Part shown: positions 23,492 to 32,247 of the stretch, one piece after another | How positions within the stretch are numbered: position 1 is the first letter of the stretch | How the letters are laid out: every line of letters begins with the position of its first letter | Origin: Streptomyces sannanensis | Lineage (GTDB): Bacteria; Actinomycetota; Actinomycetes; Streptomycetales; Streptomycetaceae | DNA: 64,000 bases | Assembly: GCF_039536205.1 (NCBI RefSeq) | Contig: NZ_BAAAYL010000001.1 | Span: 434,001 to 498,000, forward strand | Direction of reading: 5' to 3' | Notes under the pieces: model-generated | The model's input: the letters and a program-made list of their open reading frames with translations, nothing else | Databases searched by the model: none | What the model was told of the DNA's origin: nothing | Translations under genes and position numbers: made by a program

Positions 23492-24661
23492 ATGAGCGCG
23501 CGTCGTCTGTTACCGAACGAGGAGTCCCTTGGCCTCATCAGGCTGGTCCGGAAGCTGGCGGCCGATGAACTCGCGCCGCGGGTGGATGCCGATGAGGCGA
23601 ACGAGGCGTTCCCTCGTGACGTCTTCAGGCTCCTCGGACGCGTCGGCCTGCTCGGTTTGCCGTACTCCGAGGCGTACGGTGGCAGCAGTCTGTCCTACGA
23701 GGTGTACCTACAGGTTGTCGAAGAGATCGCGTCCGTGTGGGTTTCGGTCGGTGTAGGTGTCTCAGTGCACGTGCTGTCGTGCTTCGGCTTGGCGACGATG
23801 GGTACCGAGGAGCAGAAGCAGGAGTGGCTGCCCGCGATGCTCGGTGGCGAGCTGCTGGGTGCCTACTGCCTCTCGGAGCCGCACGCCGGCTCGGACCCGG
23901 CCGCGATGCAGACCCGGGCCCGTCTGGACGGCGATCACTACGTCCTGAACGGCGCGAAAGCCTGGACGACCCATGGCGGCCACGCGGACTACTACAAGGT
24001 CATGGCCCGCACCTCGGAAGATCGCACGGGTATCTCGTGCTTCATGATCCCGGCTGACACCGAGGGCCTCACCGCTGATGTGCCTGAACGGAAGATGGGC
24101 CTGACCGGGTCCACGACGGCGACCATGGTGCTCCGGGACGTCCGTGTCCCCGTCGAGCGGCGTATCGGTGCTGAGGGCGACGGCCTGCGTATCGCTCTCG
24201 CGAGCCTGGATTCCGGCCGTCTCGGTATCGCGGCCGTCGCGGTCGGTCTCGCCCAGGGCGCTCTTGACCACGCGATCGCCTATGCGCGCGATCGGGAGAC
24301 TTTCGGATCACGCATTATCGACCACCAGGGAGTCGCGTTCCTGCTCGCTGACATGGAGGCCGCGGTGTTTTCAGCGCGTGCTGCGACCCTCCATGCCGCC
24401 CGGTTGAAGGACGCGGGACTGCCGTTCAGCCGTGAGGCGTCGGTCGCGAAGCTTGTCGCGACCGACAACGCGATGCGTGTCACCACCGATGCGGTGCAGG
24501 TGCTCGGCGGGGTCGGCTACACGCGCGAGTTCCCGGTCGAGCGGTACATGCGTGAGGCCAAGGTGACTCAGATCTTCGAAGGCACGAACCAGATTCAGCG
24601 CATGGTCATCGGGCGGTCGCTCGCCAAGTCCAACAACGGTGACCTCACTTTGGCCCCCTGA
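23492..24661 (+). CDS. Acyl-CoA dehydrogenase
   Basis: Intact FAD enzyme of 389 residues catalysing alpha,beta-desaturation of an acyl-CoA. ATG with GGAAGG 4 nt upstream; the longer upstream open frame belongs to a transposase relic. Family landmarks: YSEAYGGSSLSYEVYLQVVEEIA in the N-terminal helical domain, CLSEPHAGSDPAAMQT and GAKAWTTHGGHADYY of the flavin-binding beta domain, FGSRIIDHQGVAFLLADM, QVLGGVGYTREFPVERYMREA, and catalytic Glu363 in FEGTNQ. It most resembles short/branched-chain enzymes. No partner thiolase or CoA ligase is nearby; it is flanked on both sides by mobile-element debris. Confidence 0.93.
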   Translation: MSARRLLPNEESLGLIRLVRKLAADELAPRVDADEANEAFPRDVFRLLGRVGLLGLPYSEAYGGSSLSYEVYLQVVEEIASVWVSVGVGVSVHVLSCFGLATMGTEEQKQEWLPAMLGGELLGAYCLSEPHAGSDPAAMQTRARLDGDHYVLNGAKAWTTHGGHADYYKVMARTSEDRTGISCFMIPADTEGLTADVPERKMGLTGSTTATMVLRDVRVPVERRIGAEGDGLRIALASLDSGRLGIAAVAVGLAQGALDHAIAYARDRETFGSRIIDHQGVAFLLADMEAAVFSARAATLHAARLKDAGLPFSREASVAKLVATDNAMRVTTDAVQVLGGVGYTREFPVERYMREAKVTQIFEGTNQIQRMVIGRSLAKSNNGDLTLAP

Positions 24662-24758
24662 GCTTGACTCTGAAGCTGATCGGAAAATCGATGTCCGGGA
24701 GGGCAGGCGGCAGCGTCCGGTCCGCGTGCGGACCGGATGACGGTGAGAGACGAGTCGG

Positions 24759-25133
24759 TCAGGTCGATGCCGGTGTGAGGGCGACTTGGTGGCCGAGGGC
24801 CTGGAGCTGGCGGACGAGATCGCGGGTCTTGCGGGCGGGGTCGAGGTGGAGACGGTACCAGTCGGCACCGAGCTCCTGGCTGGAGGCGTCTGGGACGTTG
24901 ATCAGGTGCCAGGAGATGACGAGTATCGAGCGGGCGACGGCGACCAGGGCTTTGGCATGGCCGCGGCGTTTGACGATGCGGCGGTAGCGCGCCGAGCAAG
25001 GTGTCCGTGCGGGCAGCGGCGTTTGCAGCCTCGCCCAGGGCGCCCTTGAGCCAGGGCTCGCCCTTCCCGGCTGGGCCCGCGCTGTTCTCGCTCCGGACTG
25101 AATCGTGCGGGGACGCAACTTGGCCCAGAACAC
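24759..25133 (-). pseudogene. IS110-family transposase C-terminal fragment
   Basis: C-terminal third of an IS110/IS116-type transposase: FWAKLRPRTIQSG at the start, then RYRRIVKRRGHAKALVAVARSILVISWHL and LGADWYRLHLDPARKTRDLVRQLQALGHQVAL. Between them the right sequence (GEPWLKGALGEAANAAARTDTLLGA) lies in another frame, so two compensating single-base shifts, near 25068 and near 24990, break the gene. The catalytic N-terminal domain is absent. Confidence 0.8.
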
Positions 25134-25467
25134 AAGGTGTTCAGGGGTGGGGAAGCGGCGCCCTTCGGCTATGTCGCCACCACTCGACTACGGGAGTCGC
25201 AACCATGCCTCACACGACCGCCTTCGCCAGGATCCGGTGGTCCATAGGCCATCGTCGCGCCAGCGCGCGCTCCACTGGCGGCAGTACCAGCCGGGGCAGT
25301 AGCGTCCTGATCGCGGCTCATGCCAAGGGAGGTGTCTGCGGCCGCGCTTGCCATTCCCGCAGAGAACCCTTCGTCCCAAGGGGCGGCGCCCACGGACGCC
25401 GGTCCGGTCGGCCCGAGGGCGACCGGATACAGTGCGCGAGACGGCAGCCTGGTTTGTGAGGGAAAGC
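25134..25467. other. Intergenic region, no gene recognised
   Basis: About 335 nt between the IS110 fragment and the metallophosphoesterase gene. Open frames here have no recognisable content; it presumably holds the promoter of the downstream gene. Confidence 0.4.
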
Positions 25468-26715
25468 GTGACCGACACCAGCAACACCCGGCCCGCCGAG
25501 GGTGAAGCGCAAGCGCCGCGGCAGAGCCGACTGCACCGCCTGATGCGCTACATCCCCCTGATCGCCCCCGTCCTTCTGTGGGCCGTGCCCTGCTGGGTGC
25601 TCCTGCACAGCGGCCAGCACTGGCCGCTGCCCGTCACGCTGGTCGGCACCGCCCTGTTCGTCCTCGGCCTCGTCGGTATGCCGTTCGCGATGGTGCGCGG
25701 CCACGGCCGGCGTCAGCAGGACCGGGCGGCGATCGTCGGTGACACCCTGCTGGGCACGAGCTGGGTTCTGTTCACCTGGTCCGTTCTGATCGGGGTCCTC
25801 TTGCGGCTCGCCCTGACCGTGGCCGGCGTCGGTGAGAGTCAGGACCGGGCCCGAATCGTCACTTGGGCGGTCCTCGGCGTTACCGCCGTGCTGCTCGCCT
25901 GGGGGTACGCCGAGGCCCGCCGCGTGCCCCGCGTGCGGCGACTCGACGTGCAACTCCCACGGCTGGGTCCCGGGTTGGACGGTATACGCGTCGTCCTCAT
26001 CACCGACACCCACTACGGTCCCCTCGATCGCGCCCGCTGGTCGGCACGGGTGTGCGAGACGGTGAACGCTCTGGAAGCCGACTTGGTCTGCCACACCGGA
26101 GACATCGCGGACGGCACGGCCGAACGCCGCCGTGCTCAGGCCGTCCCACTCAGTACTGTGCGGGCCACCCGGGCCCGGGTCTACGTCACCGGCAACCACG
26201 AGTACTACAGCGAGGCCCAGGGCTGGGTCGACCTGATGGACGAGCTGGGCTGGGAGCCGCTGCGCAACCGCCATCTGCTGCTCGAACGCGGTGGCGACAC
26301 CCTCGTGGTGGCCGGCGTGGATGACGTCACGGCCGAGTCCTCCGGCCTCGCCGGCCACGGCGCCCACCTCGCCGGAGCCCTGCACGGCGCCGACCCCGAC
26401 CACCCCGTCCTGCTCCTGGCCCACCAGCCCAAGTTCGTCGACCGGGCGGCAGCCGGCGGCGTCGACCTCCAGCTCTCCGGCCACACCCACGGCGGCCAGA
26501 TCTGGCCCTTCCACCACCTGGTCCGCATCGACCAGCCCGCCCTCGCCGGCCTCAGCCGCCACGGCACCCGCACCCTCCTCTACACCAGCCGCGGCACCGG
26601 CTTCTGGGGCCCGCCCTTCCGCGTCTTCGCCCCGAGCGAGATCACCCTGCTCGTACTCCGCTCCCCGCAGCGGCCCCCACACCGTAGCGCTGGGCGGGCC
26701 GGCGGTTCCGCCTGA
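25468..26715 (+). CDS. Membrane-anchored metallophosphoesterase
   Basis: Protein of 415 residues; GTG start behind GAGGGAAA. Four hydrophobic segments occupy roughly residues 23-155 (PLIAPVLLWAVPCWVLL, VTLVGTALFVLGLVGM, LGTSWVLFTWSVLIGVLL, VTWAVLGVTAVLLAWGY). The calcineurin-like phosphoesterase domain follows with all metal-site motifs: ITDTHYG, HTGDIADG, VTGNHEYY, LLLAHQP and GHTHGGQ. This is the YkuE/YaeI-like architecture of membrane phosphoesterases; the substrate is unknown. A truncated peptidase fragment begins 3 nt after the stop. Confidence 0.9.
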   Translation: MTDTSNTRPAEGEAQAPRQSRLHRLMRYIPLIAPVLLWAVPCWVLLHSGQHWPLPVTLVGTALFVLGLVGMPFAMVRGHGRRQQDRAAIVGDTLLGTSWVLFTWSVLIGVLLRLALTVAGVGESQDRARIVTWAVLGVTAVLLAWGYAEARRVPRVRRLDVQLPRLGPGLDGIRVVLITDTHYGPLDRARWSARVCETVNALEADLVCHTGDIADGTAERRRAQAVPLSTVRATRARVYVTGNHEYYSEAQGWVDLMDELGWEPLRNRHLLLERGGDTLVVAGVDDVTAESSGLAGHGAHLAGALHGADPDHPVLLLAHQPKFVDRAAAGGVDLQLSGHTHGGQIWPFHHLVRIDQPALAGLSRHGTRTLLYTSRGTGFWGPPFRVFAPSEITLLVLRSPQRPPHRSAGRAGGSA

Positions 26716-26717
26716 AG

Positions 26718-27010
26718 ATGCTGCAGTGCGCCGGCACCCCGAAGAAGGGCTACGCATCCTGCAACGCCCTGCGCGTCACCAGCGGCACCACCGCCTTCCA
26801 GGAAGAGCAGGCAGCGAAGAAGGGCATCGCACCCCAGACCGTCCGGCCGAACGCCCCCGCGGACTCCCCCACCGGCTACGGCCCCAGCGACCTGCAGTCG
26901 GCCTACGGCCTGACCTCCGCCGCCTCCGCCAGCGGCTGCGGCAGACCATCGCCATCGTCGACGCCTACGACGACCCGAACGCCGAGTCGGACCTGGCCAA
27001 CACCCACGAC
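26718..27010 (+). pseudogene. Serine peptidase (S53/sedolisin-like) fragment, frameshifted
   Basis: Starts MLQCAGTPKKGYASCNALRV, continues through PTGYGPSDLQSAYGLTSAASASG, then shifts frame near 26938 into QTIAIVDAYDDPNAESDLA, the strand that carries the first catalytic-site residues of streptomycete S53/S8-type secreted peptidases. The signal peptide and the whole remaining catalytic domain are absent. Confidence 0.7.
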
Positions 27011-27445
27011 AGTCAGGCTCTGATGTCCCTGTCCGGAGCCTCCCGCCGATCCGCTCCACCGCGGGCCGCACCGACGCCGGTCGGCCAAGCTCCACGGGGC
27101 AAGGGCTGTGACTACTTCCACTTGCGCTGATGGCTGCACTGGCAAGGCACCACCCCTACAGCGCTGACGGTGGACTGTGGCCACATCGTCTCGCAGATCA
27201 GGGTTGTGTGAACTACGTATTTACGCGGCCGACCTCGATCGTGTGTGGAGCGAGCCGAGGTGTACGCGATTTCGATGGCCCTGGGAGTGCCGGAGGCGAG
27301 GGAGTCGCCGGGAGAGGCCGCTGCGCAGGCGATCCCCCCGCCAGGGCAGAGACGACGGCACACACGGAGCGCGCGGCGTCCAGCGGCTCCTGCATGCCAG
27401 CCACCATGCAAGCGAAGCCGGCGCCCTGCGAACCGGCACACCGCG
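27011..27445. other. Gene-free stretch
   Basis: About 435 nt between the peptidase fragment and the stop of the GNAT gene on the minus strand. The sequence departs from the strong third-position GC pattern of the flanking genes and no family motif was recognised on either strand. Confidence 0.4.
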
Positions 27446-27934
27446 TCATTCCGAAGGAATGCGAAACTCGAATGTGGGACGGTCCCACGGCACGGCGGGC
27501 GGGTTCGCGAGCGCGGTCCCGGTCCGCACTGCACCAACGCGGTGGTAGAAGTCCTCGGCGGGAAGATGCGACACGACCTTGACACGGTCGAGCCCGGCGG
27601 CACGGGCCTCGGACTGCATGTGCGCAACGAGCAGCCGTCCAATACCACGTCCTTGCGCTTCGTCGGCGACGAACAGCAGGTCGAGCTCCGGTGGAGCGAG
27701 GACAAGCGAGTAGAACCCGATGACCCGGCCTCCATGCTCGTCGGCGCCGACGGCCACAAAGGCGCGATGGGCTTCGATGTAATCAGGACCGACCCGGTAG
27801 CCCGCCACTGCGGCTGCGTACTTACCCTCGTAGGCGCCTGAGCCACGCACGAGCCGCGTGAGCCGTTTGGCATCCCGCGCGACGGCCCTCCGTATCGTGA
27901 TCGGCTGGCTGATCGGGGAAGTGCGTGAACTCAT
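27446..27934 (-). CDS. GNAT-family N-acetyltransferase
   Basis: Protein of 162 residues from the ATG at 27934; the frame stays open further upstream but that part is unlike the family. GNAT core: ITIRRAVARDAKRLTRLVRGS at the start, RAFVAVGADEHGGRVIGFYSLVL, then LDLLFVADEAQGRGIGRLLVAHM with the acetyl-CoA loop QGRGIG, and RVKVVSHLPAEDFYHRVGAV at the end. No ribosome site is obvious before the ATG. No functional partner is adjacent, so the acceptor is unknown. Confidence 0.82.
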   Translation of the reverse strand: MSSRTSPISQPITIRRAVARDAKRLTRLVRGSGAYEGKYAAAVAGYRVGPDYIEAHRAFVAVGADEHGGRVIGFYSLVLAPPELDLLFVADEAQGRGIGRLLVAHMQSEARAAGLDRVKVVSHLPAEDFYHRVGAVRTGTALANPPAVPWDRPTFEFRIPSE

Positions 27935-28179
27935 CGGGAGAGTATTTCGCACCGGGAAGTGCCTTCCTGCGGCGGGTCGGCTGCTCGGGCAGGCATTCCT
28001 GCACCGCTCCCGGGAACCACTCGTGCGAGCGCAACCGACGCCCAATCGCCCTGGCGGCGCTTCCCCTGTCCCTGCCCCACTACGCGAGAAAGTCGGCTTC
28101 ACCTCCGCCGTGAACGGCGGAGCACTGCCGACAAACCCGGTAGCGTTCCAAGACGTCGCGCCACGGTGCTCCGGCTCGG

Positions 28180-28800
28180 CTACTCGAACCGCGCGGTGTC
28201 GCCTGCCCCACGGCGTACGATCTCGGCCTCGCCACTGGAGAAGTCGATGACCGTGGTCGGCTCCGTGCCACAGTCGCCCGAGTCGACCACGGCGTCAACC
28301 ACGTGGTCGAGGCGCTCTTTGATCTCCCACCCCTGTGTCATCGGCTCGTCCTCGTCGGGCAGGAGCAGGGTGCTGGAGAGCAGCGGCTCACCGAGGTCCG
28401 CCAGCAGGGCCTGGGCAACAATATGGTCCGGAATGCGGACTCCGACGGTTTTCTTCTTGGGGTGCAGCAGCTGGCGCGGCACCTCCTTCGTCGCCGGGAG
28501 GATGAAGGTGTAGCTGCCAGGTGTTGCCGCCTTGATCGCGCGGAACACGTCCTTGTCGACATGCACGAACTGGCCGAGCTGCGCGAAGTTCTGGCACACC
28601 AGGGTGAAATGGTGGCGATCGTCGAGGTTCCGGATCGACCGGATCCGGCTGAGGCCGTCACGGTTGCCCAGCTGGCAGCCCAGGGCGTAACAGGAGTCCG
28701 TCGGGTACGCGATGAGCGCGCCGGAACGGATGCCGGCAGCGACAGTGCTGATGGTGCGCTGCTGAGGGTTCTGGGGGTGCACGTCGTAGTACGTTGCCAT
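28180..28800 (-). CDS. YciO/Sua5/YrdC-family protein (threonylcarbamoyl-AMP synthase-like)
   Basis: Protein of 206 residues with the YrdC fold: GALIAYPTDSCYALGC in the ATP/bicarbonate cleft, RIRSIRNLDDRHHFTLVCQNFAQLGQFV, and TPGSYTFILPATKEVPRQLLHPKKKTVGVRIPDHIV, then SSTLLLPDEDEP. The length and lack of a C-terminal Sua5 domain put it with YciO. Family members make threonylcarbamoyl-adenylate for tRNA t6A37; YciO paralogues are weaker and their role is less clear, so it may not be the main t6A enzyme of this organism. Confidence 0.88.
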   Translation of the reverse strand: MATYYDVHPQNPQQRTISTVAAGIRSGALIAYPTDSCYALGCQLGNRDGLSRIRSIRNLDDRHHFTLVCQNFAQLGQFVHVDKDVFRAIKAATPGSYTFILPATKEVPRQLLHPKKKTVGVRIPDHIVAQALLADLGEPLLSSTLLLPDEDEPMTQGWEIKERLDHVVDAVVDSGDCGTEPTTVIDFSSGEAEIVRRGAGDTARFE

Positions 28801-29027
28801 CCGCCGAGCCTATGTGATCAGGTCCCGGATTACCGCCCGGCTGAACCGCGCCCGGCCGGGCTGGGTGGGCACACGGCAGCTCCGATCGCGCCCTGAGGCG
28901 GGTGCGCGCCGCCACCCGGCGGAGCAGAAGGACACGGCCGGCTGAAGCCCGGTGCTCCCGGCCGATTACCCGGTGGCGGGGTCGTAGAGCAGCCGGCCGG
29001 TGGCCCCCGGTGGCGTAAGGTGTGCCG

Positions 29028-29525
29028 CTACGTCGCCGCCGTACCGTGCGCTGCGGCCGCCAGACGCACGGTGTCCACCCGCACGAACACCGAATCGCCG
29101 ACAGCGGTCAGCACGTCCGCGGCGTACACCTCGCAGATCACTCGGCTCTTACGGGCCACCTCGCCTTCGACGCGTGCCCTCAGGGTGAGCGGCACGCCCA
29201 TCGGTGTCGGCTTCAGGTACTTCACGCCGAGCTCCCCCGTCACGCAGTCGATGCGCGGCAGGCTGCCCGGCTCACGCCCCTCGGCGCGGTAGTGGTGCGC
29301 CATGGCCGTCCAGTTGGAGTGGCAGTCGACGAGCATCGCGATCAGCCCGCCGTACACGAGTCCGGGCCAGCCGGTGAAGCCGGGATCCGGCAGGTGCGTG
29401 CACACCAGATGGACCGCGTCCGCGTCCCAGTGGCTGCTGATGCGCAGGCCGCTTGGATGCGCGCTGCCGCATCCGTAGCAGACACCGTCCGGATCGGCCA
29501 GGTTTTGCAGGGGCGTGTCTTCCAC
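29028..29525 (-). CDS. PaaI-type hotdog thioesterase
   Basis: Protein of 165 residues; GTG start with GGAGG 6 nt upstream. Hotdog fold: CYGCGSAHPSGLRI at the N-terminus (the CxxCG...NP/HPxGL signature of this subgroup), PGLVYGGLIAMLVDCHSNWTA forming the hotdog helix, GELGVKYLKPTPMGVPLTLRARV and SRVICEVYAADVLTAVGDSVFVRV strands. Expected to hydrolyse an acyl-CoA or acyl-carrier thioester. It stands alone between a YciO gene and oxidoreductase debris. Confidence 0.88.
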   Translation of the reverse strand: MEDTPLQNLADPDGVCYGCGSAHPSGLRISSHWDADAVHLVCTHLPDPGFTGWPGLVYGGLIAMLVDCHSNWTAMAHHYRAEGREPGSLPRIDCVTGELGVKYLKPTPMGVPLTLRARVEGEVARKSRVICEVYAADVLTAVGDSVFVRVDTVRLAAAAHGTAAT

Positions 29526-29764
29526 AGCAACCTCCGTCGTGAACAGCGACCTTCCTCAAGGTCAGGGCCACTTATACGGCCCCGGCCGGTGGCGTGTCTC
29601 GGTGATCCGGATCTCAGTCGGCTCCCGTCAGCGGGCCAGACCGTGCAAAACGTCACAGTGGGGCCAAGCCCGGGATGACACGGCCGGAGGTTGGTGGCAC
29701 AGCGATGATTTTCGGGGGCTCGCCGGGTCTATGGGGACAGTGGCCGCTGAGGAGAGGATCGATC

Positions 29765-30055
29765 ATGTCCATCGCAGAGACCCCGCAGAGCATCGACACC
29801 ACGTCCACCCCGCCGGTGGCGGATGGCACGCGCTCGGCTGCCGCGGTCCCAGGGCTACCTGATGGGCGAGCAGGACCGCGAGAAGATCTTCGTGCACCCG
29901 GCGCGGTGGTACACCGACCACCAGGTGGATCTGCGCCTGGGAAGTGCCGTCACCAGGATCGACCGTGGCCGGAAGACGGTTGCCTTCTCCGAAGGCGAGA
30001 CGATCGGTTACGACAAGCTGCTGCCGGCCACCGGCGTCTCCCCCGTCGCCTTCCC
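29765..30055 (+). pseudogene. FAD-dependent pyridine nucleotide reductase fragment
   Basis: Begins with a good ribosome site (GAGGAGAGGATC) and MSIAETPQSIDTTSTPP, but the FAD-binding Rossmann motif is missing. The sequence jumps, in another frame, to SQGYLMGEQDREKIFVHP, ARWYTDHQVDLRLGSAVTRID and GETIGYDKLLPATGVSP. These are the central segments of rubredoxin/nitrite-reductase-type FAD oxidoreductases (rings RPPLSKGYL...YDKLLLATG). Everything after ATG-SP is lost. Confidence 0.75.
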
Positions 30056-30160
30056 GTACCCCGCGCCGACCCGGACGGCGTGCCGGTCGACCGCGGTGCC
30101 CTCGCCGGTCCGGACGCACCGCTCGACCGGCTTCCTCTCGGTCCTGGTCGACGCCTGCGA

Positions 30161-30955
30161 TCAGGGACCCGGGTTTCCGCGCCCGGACCGGGTCGGCAGT
30201 CCGGCAACCAGAGCACCGCGCCGCAGGACGTCCCGGAGCATGGCAGGGGTGAGGGTGCGGGTGAACATGTTGCGCCGGCTGGGATGGTATCCGCCGATCA
30301 GGTACACCTCGCGTTCGCCGCCGGCCTCGGCGACCAGCGCCTCGACACCGTGCCCGAAGACCGGTCGTGGACGGGGCAGTCGCCATCCCGCGCCGGCCAG
30401 CACGGGCAGCAGCGCCTGCCAGGCGAAGGCTCCGAGCACCACTGTGGCCCTCAGCGTCGGGCGCAGCAACTCCAACTCGTGGGCAAGCCACGGGCGGCAG
30501 GTGTCGCGTTCAGTTGTGGTGGGCCGGTTGCCGGGCGGTGCACAGTGCACCGGCACGGTGATCCGTACCCCGTACAGCTCCAACCCGTCGTTCCGGTGCG
30601 TGGCGGTCGGCTGGGAGGCCAGACCGATGTCGTACAGGGCGGCATAGAGTGCATCGCCGGACGGGTCACCGGTGAAGATGCGCCCGGTGCGGTTGCCGCC
30701 GTGCGCGGCCGGAGCAAGCCCGATGATCGCAAGTGGTGCATCCGGCGGGCCGAAGCCGGGCACCGGCCTGCCCCAGTACTCCCAGTCCTTGAATGCCCTG
30801 CGCTTGACGCGCGCGGCCTCCTCCCGCCAGGCCACCAGCCGCGGGCAGGCCCGACAGGTGGCCACCGCCGCGTCCAAGTCCTGGACCGTTCTCATCCGAG
30901 GAGCCGTGATCGCGGGGAAGTCGTGTGTTTCGGTCGCCGGGTGGTCGCCGCGCAT
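30161..30955 (-). CDS. Family 5 uracil-DNA glycosylase (UdgB-like, iron-sulfur)
   Basis: DNA repair enzyme of 264 residues that removes uracil and possibly other deaminated bases. Iron-sulfur cysteines: Cys34 and Cys37 (CRACPRL), Cys138 (HCAPPGN) and Cys153. Active-site motif GLAPAAHGGNRTGRIFTGD (79-97) and C-terminal GGYHPSRRNMFT fit UDG family 5. The ATG at 30955 is chosen because GGAGG lies 5 nt upstream; an ATG 12 nt earlier is in frame. It is complete and well conserved, unlike its neighbours. Confidence 0.92.
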   Translation of the reverse strand: MRGDHPATETHDFPAITAPRMRTVQDLDAAVATCRACPRLVAWREEAARVKRRAFKDWEYWGRPVPGFGPPDAPLAIIGLAPAAHGGNRTGRIFTGDPSGDALYAALYDIGLASQPTATHRNDGLELYGVRITVPVHCAPPGNRPTTTERDTCRPWLAHELELLRPTLRATVVLGAFAWQALLPVLAGAGWRLPRPRPVFGHGVEALVAEAGGEREVYLIGGYHPSRRNMFTRTLTPAMLRDVLRRGALVAGLPTRSGRGNPGP

Positions 30956-31164
30956 GCCCGCCTCCATGCTCACCTGTGTCCTGGACTTCCGGTCCCGTCG
31001 CGCATTCCGCGGTGAAGCCCACCGCCGCATTGTCGAGGACGGGCCCTCAGTAGCGGGTCCAGGACGCCGACGAGGCCGAGAAGCGGCAGTCGCCGAGCAG
31101 GTCGTACGTTCAGCGGTGGGCGATCCGCACCATGCGGCGCGAGACTGCCGCCCGGGTGCGGTGG

Positions 31165-32052
31165 TCAGGGCCGCGTGGAGTCACGCCCGTGGTCGGCAGC
31201 GTACGCGGCGAAGACTTCCGTCGATGTTCCTCCGGTGTGGAGAAAACGCTGGTCCAGAATGGCGGCAAGGTCTTCCAGCGCACCGGCGAGCACATTGCCC
31301 GTCAGACGCACATCCGGCCGCCGGGCGGCCCGACCACGGTCGGCGAGGTCGGTGGCGTAGCCCACCATGGCCGCCAGAGACGCATGGTCCTCCCCGTCAT
31401 GGAAGTAGTAGGCCTCGGCGTACTGGGTGAAGTCGATGCGGACTCGCACCACTTCAGTGGCCAGGCTCTCCAGCAGCAAGGCTCCCGCAGTGCAGTCGAG
31501 CTGTTGCGTTGCCGGGTCCGAGCGGCGCAGCAGCGCCAGCCGGAGGGCGAGGACCCTCCTGCGGGTCAGCGCCGGATAGATTTCGAGAACCCAGGAGACC
31601 GTGGCCGTCAGAAGTACGAAGCCGACGAGGGCTTCCAGCGGCGCGGCGACACGGAGCCACCCAGCGGTGGGCACGATGTCCCCGAGCCCAAGGGTGGCGA
31701 CCGTGGTGAGCGACATGTACAGGGAGTCGAGCAACCCTGACTGAGGGGACGGTTGCGAGGCCGCTGCAAAGGCGAAATCCTCCGGCATGTGGGGCCAGTA
31801 GACGATGGCCCAGCCCAGGATGATGATCGTCGCCCACATGCCGACCACCGTCACCATGGCGAGCGGTCCGACGAGCCCGACGAGCCCGACGACACGCCTG
31901 CGGGCACGCAGCTGCTGGGACAGTCTCCACAGCACAGTCATGACGAGTCGGCTCAGGCCACCGTGCCGGGTGGGATGCCAGAGAGTATGGAAGAGGTCCC
32001 GCAGGGCGGCCATGACCAGCCCGACCCCCAGCAGCGAGACCAACCACTTCAT
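31165..32052 (-). CDS. Two-TM potassium channel-like protein with GLGD filter
   Basis: Protein of 295 residues; GGGAGA precedes the ATG. A first hydrophobic segment at 2-17, a second at about 55-85, a pore loop SLTTVATLGLGDIVP (114-128), then a further segment at 132-156. The selectivity filter reads LGLGD rather than VGYGD, a variant seen in bacterial ion-channel family proteins. The last 130 residues are soluble and mostly helical (RRRVLALRLALLRRSDP onward) and may be regulatory. Ion specificity is not certain from sequence. Confidence 0.85.
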   Translation of the reverse strand: MKWLVSLLGVGLVMAALRDLFHTLWHPTRHGGLSRLVMTVLWRLSQQLRARRRVVGLVGLVGPLAMVTVVGMWATIIILGWAIVYWPHMPEDFAFAAASQPSPQSGLLDSLYMSLTTVATLGLGDIVPTAGWLRVAAPLEALVGFVLLTATVSWVLEIYPALTRRRVLALRLALLRRSDPATQQLDCTAGALLLESLATEVVRVRIDFTQYAEAYYFHDGEDHASLAAMVGYATDLADRGRAARRPDVRLTGNVLAGALEDLAAILDQRFLHTGGTSTEVFAAYAADHGRDSTRP

Positions 32053-32247
32053 GCACGTCTCCCACGGCCCATGTTCGCGGAGCGGCCTTCGCGGCCCCAG
32101 GCCATGAAGGCCGCCACTTCTGCTCCTCGAGACGACCCTCCTCCCGGAGCCCGTAGCCGGTGTGCGGCGCGGTGTCGGGGTCGGCGTGCGGCTGTCACGG
32201 GATCGTGGTCATGGTGTGCGCGCCGACGAGCAGTAGTCCGCGGCCGC

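Noticed and set aside
29725..29739. GGGTCTATGGGGACA resembling the CBS promoter boxes
   Set aside because: Only about 26 nt before the start of a pseudogene and lacking symmetry; too weak to call.
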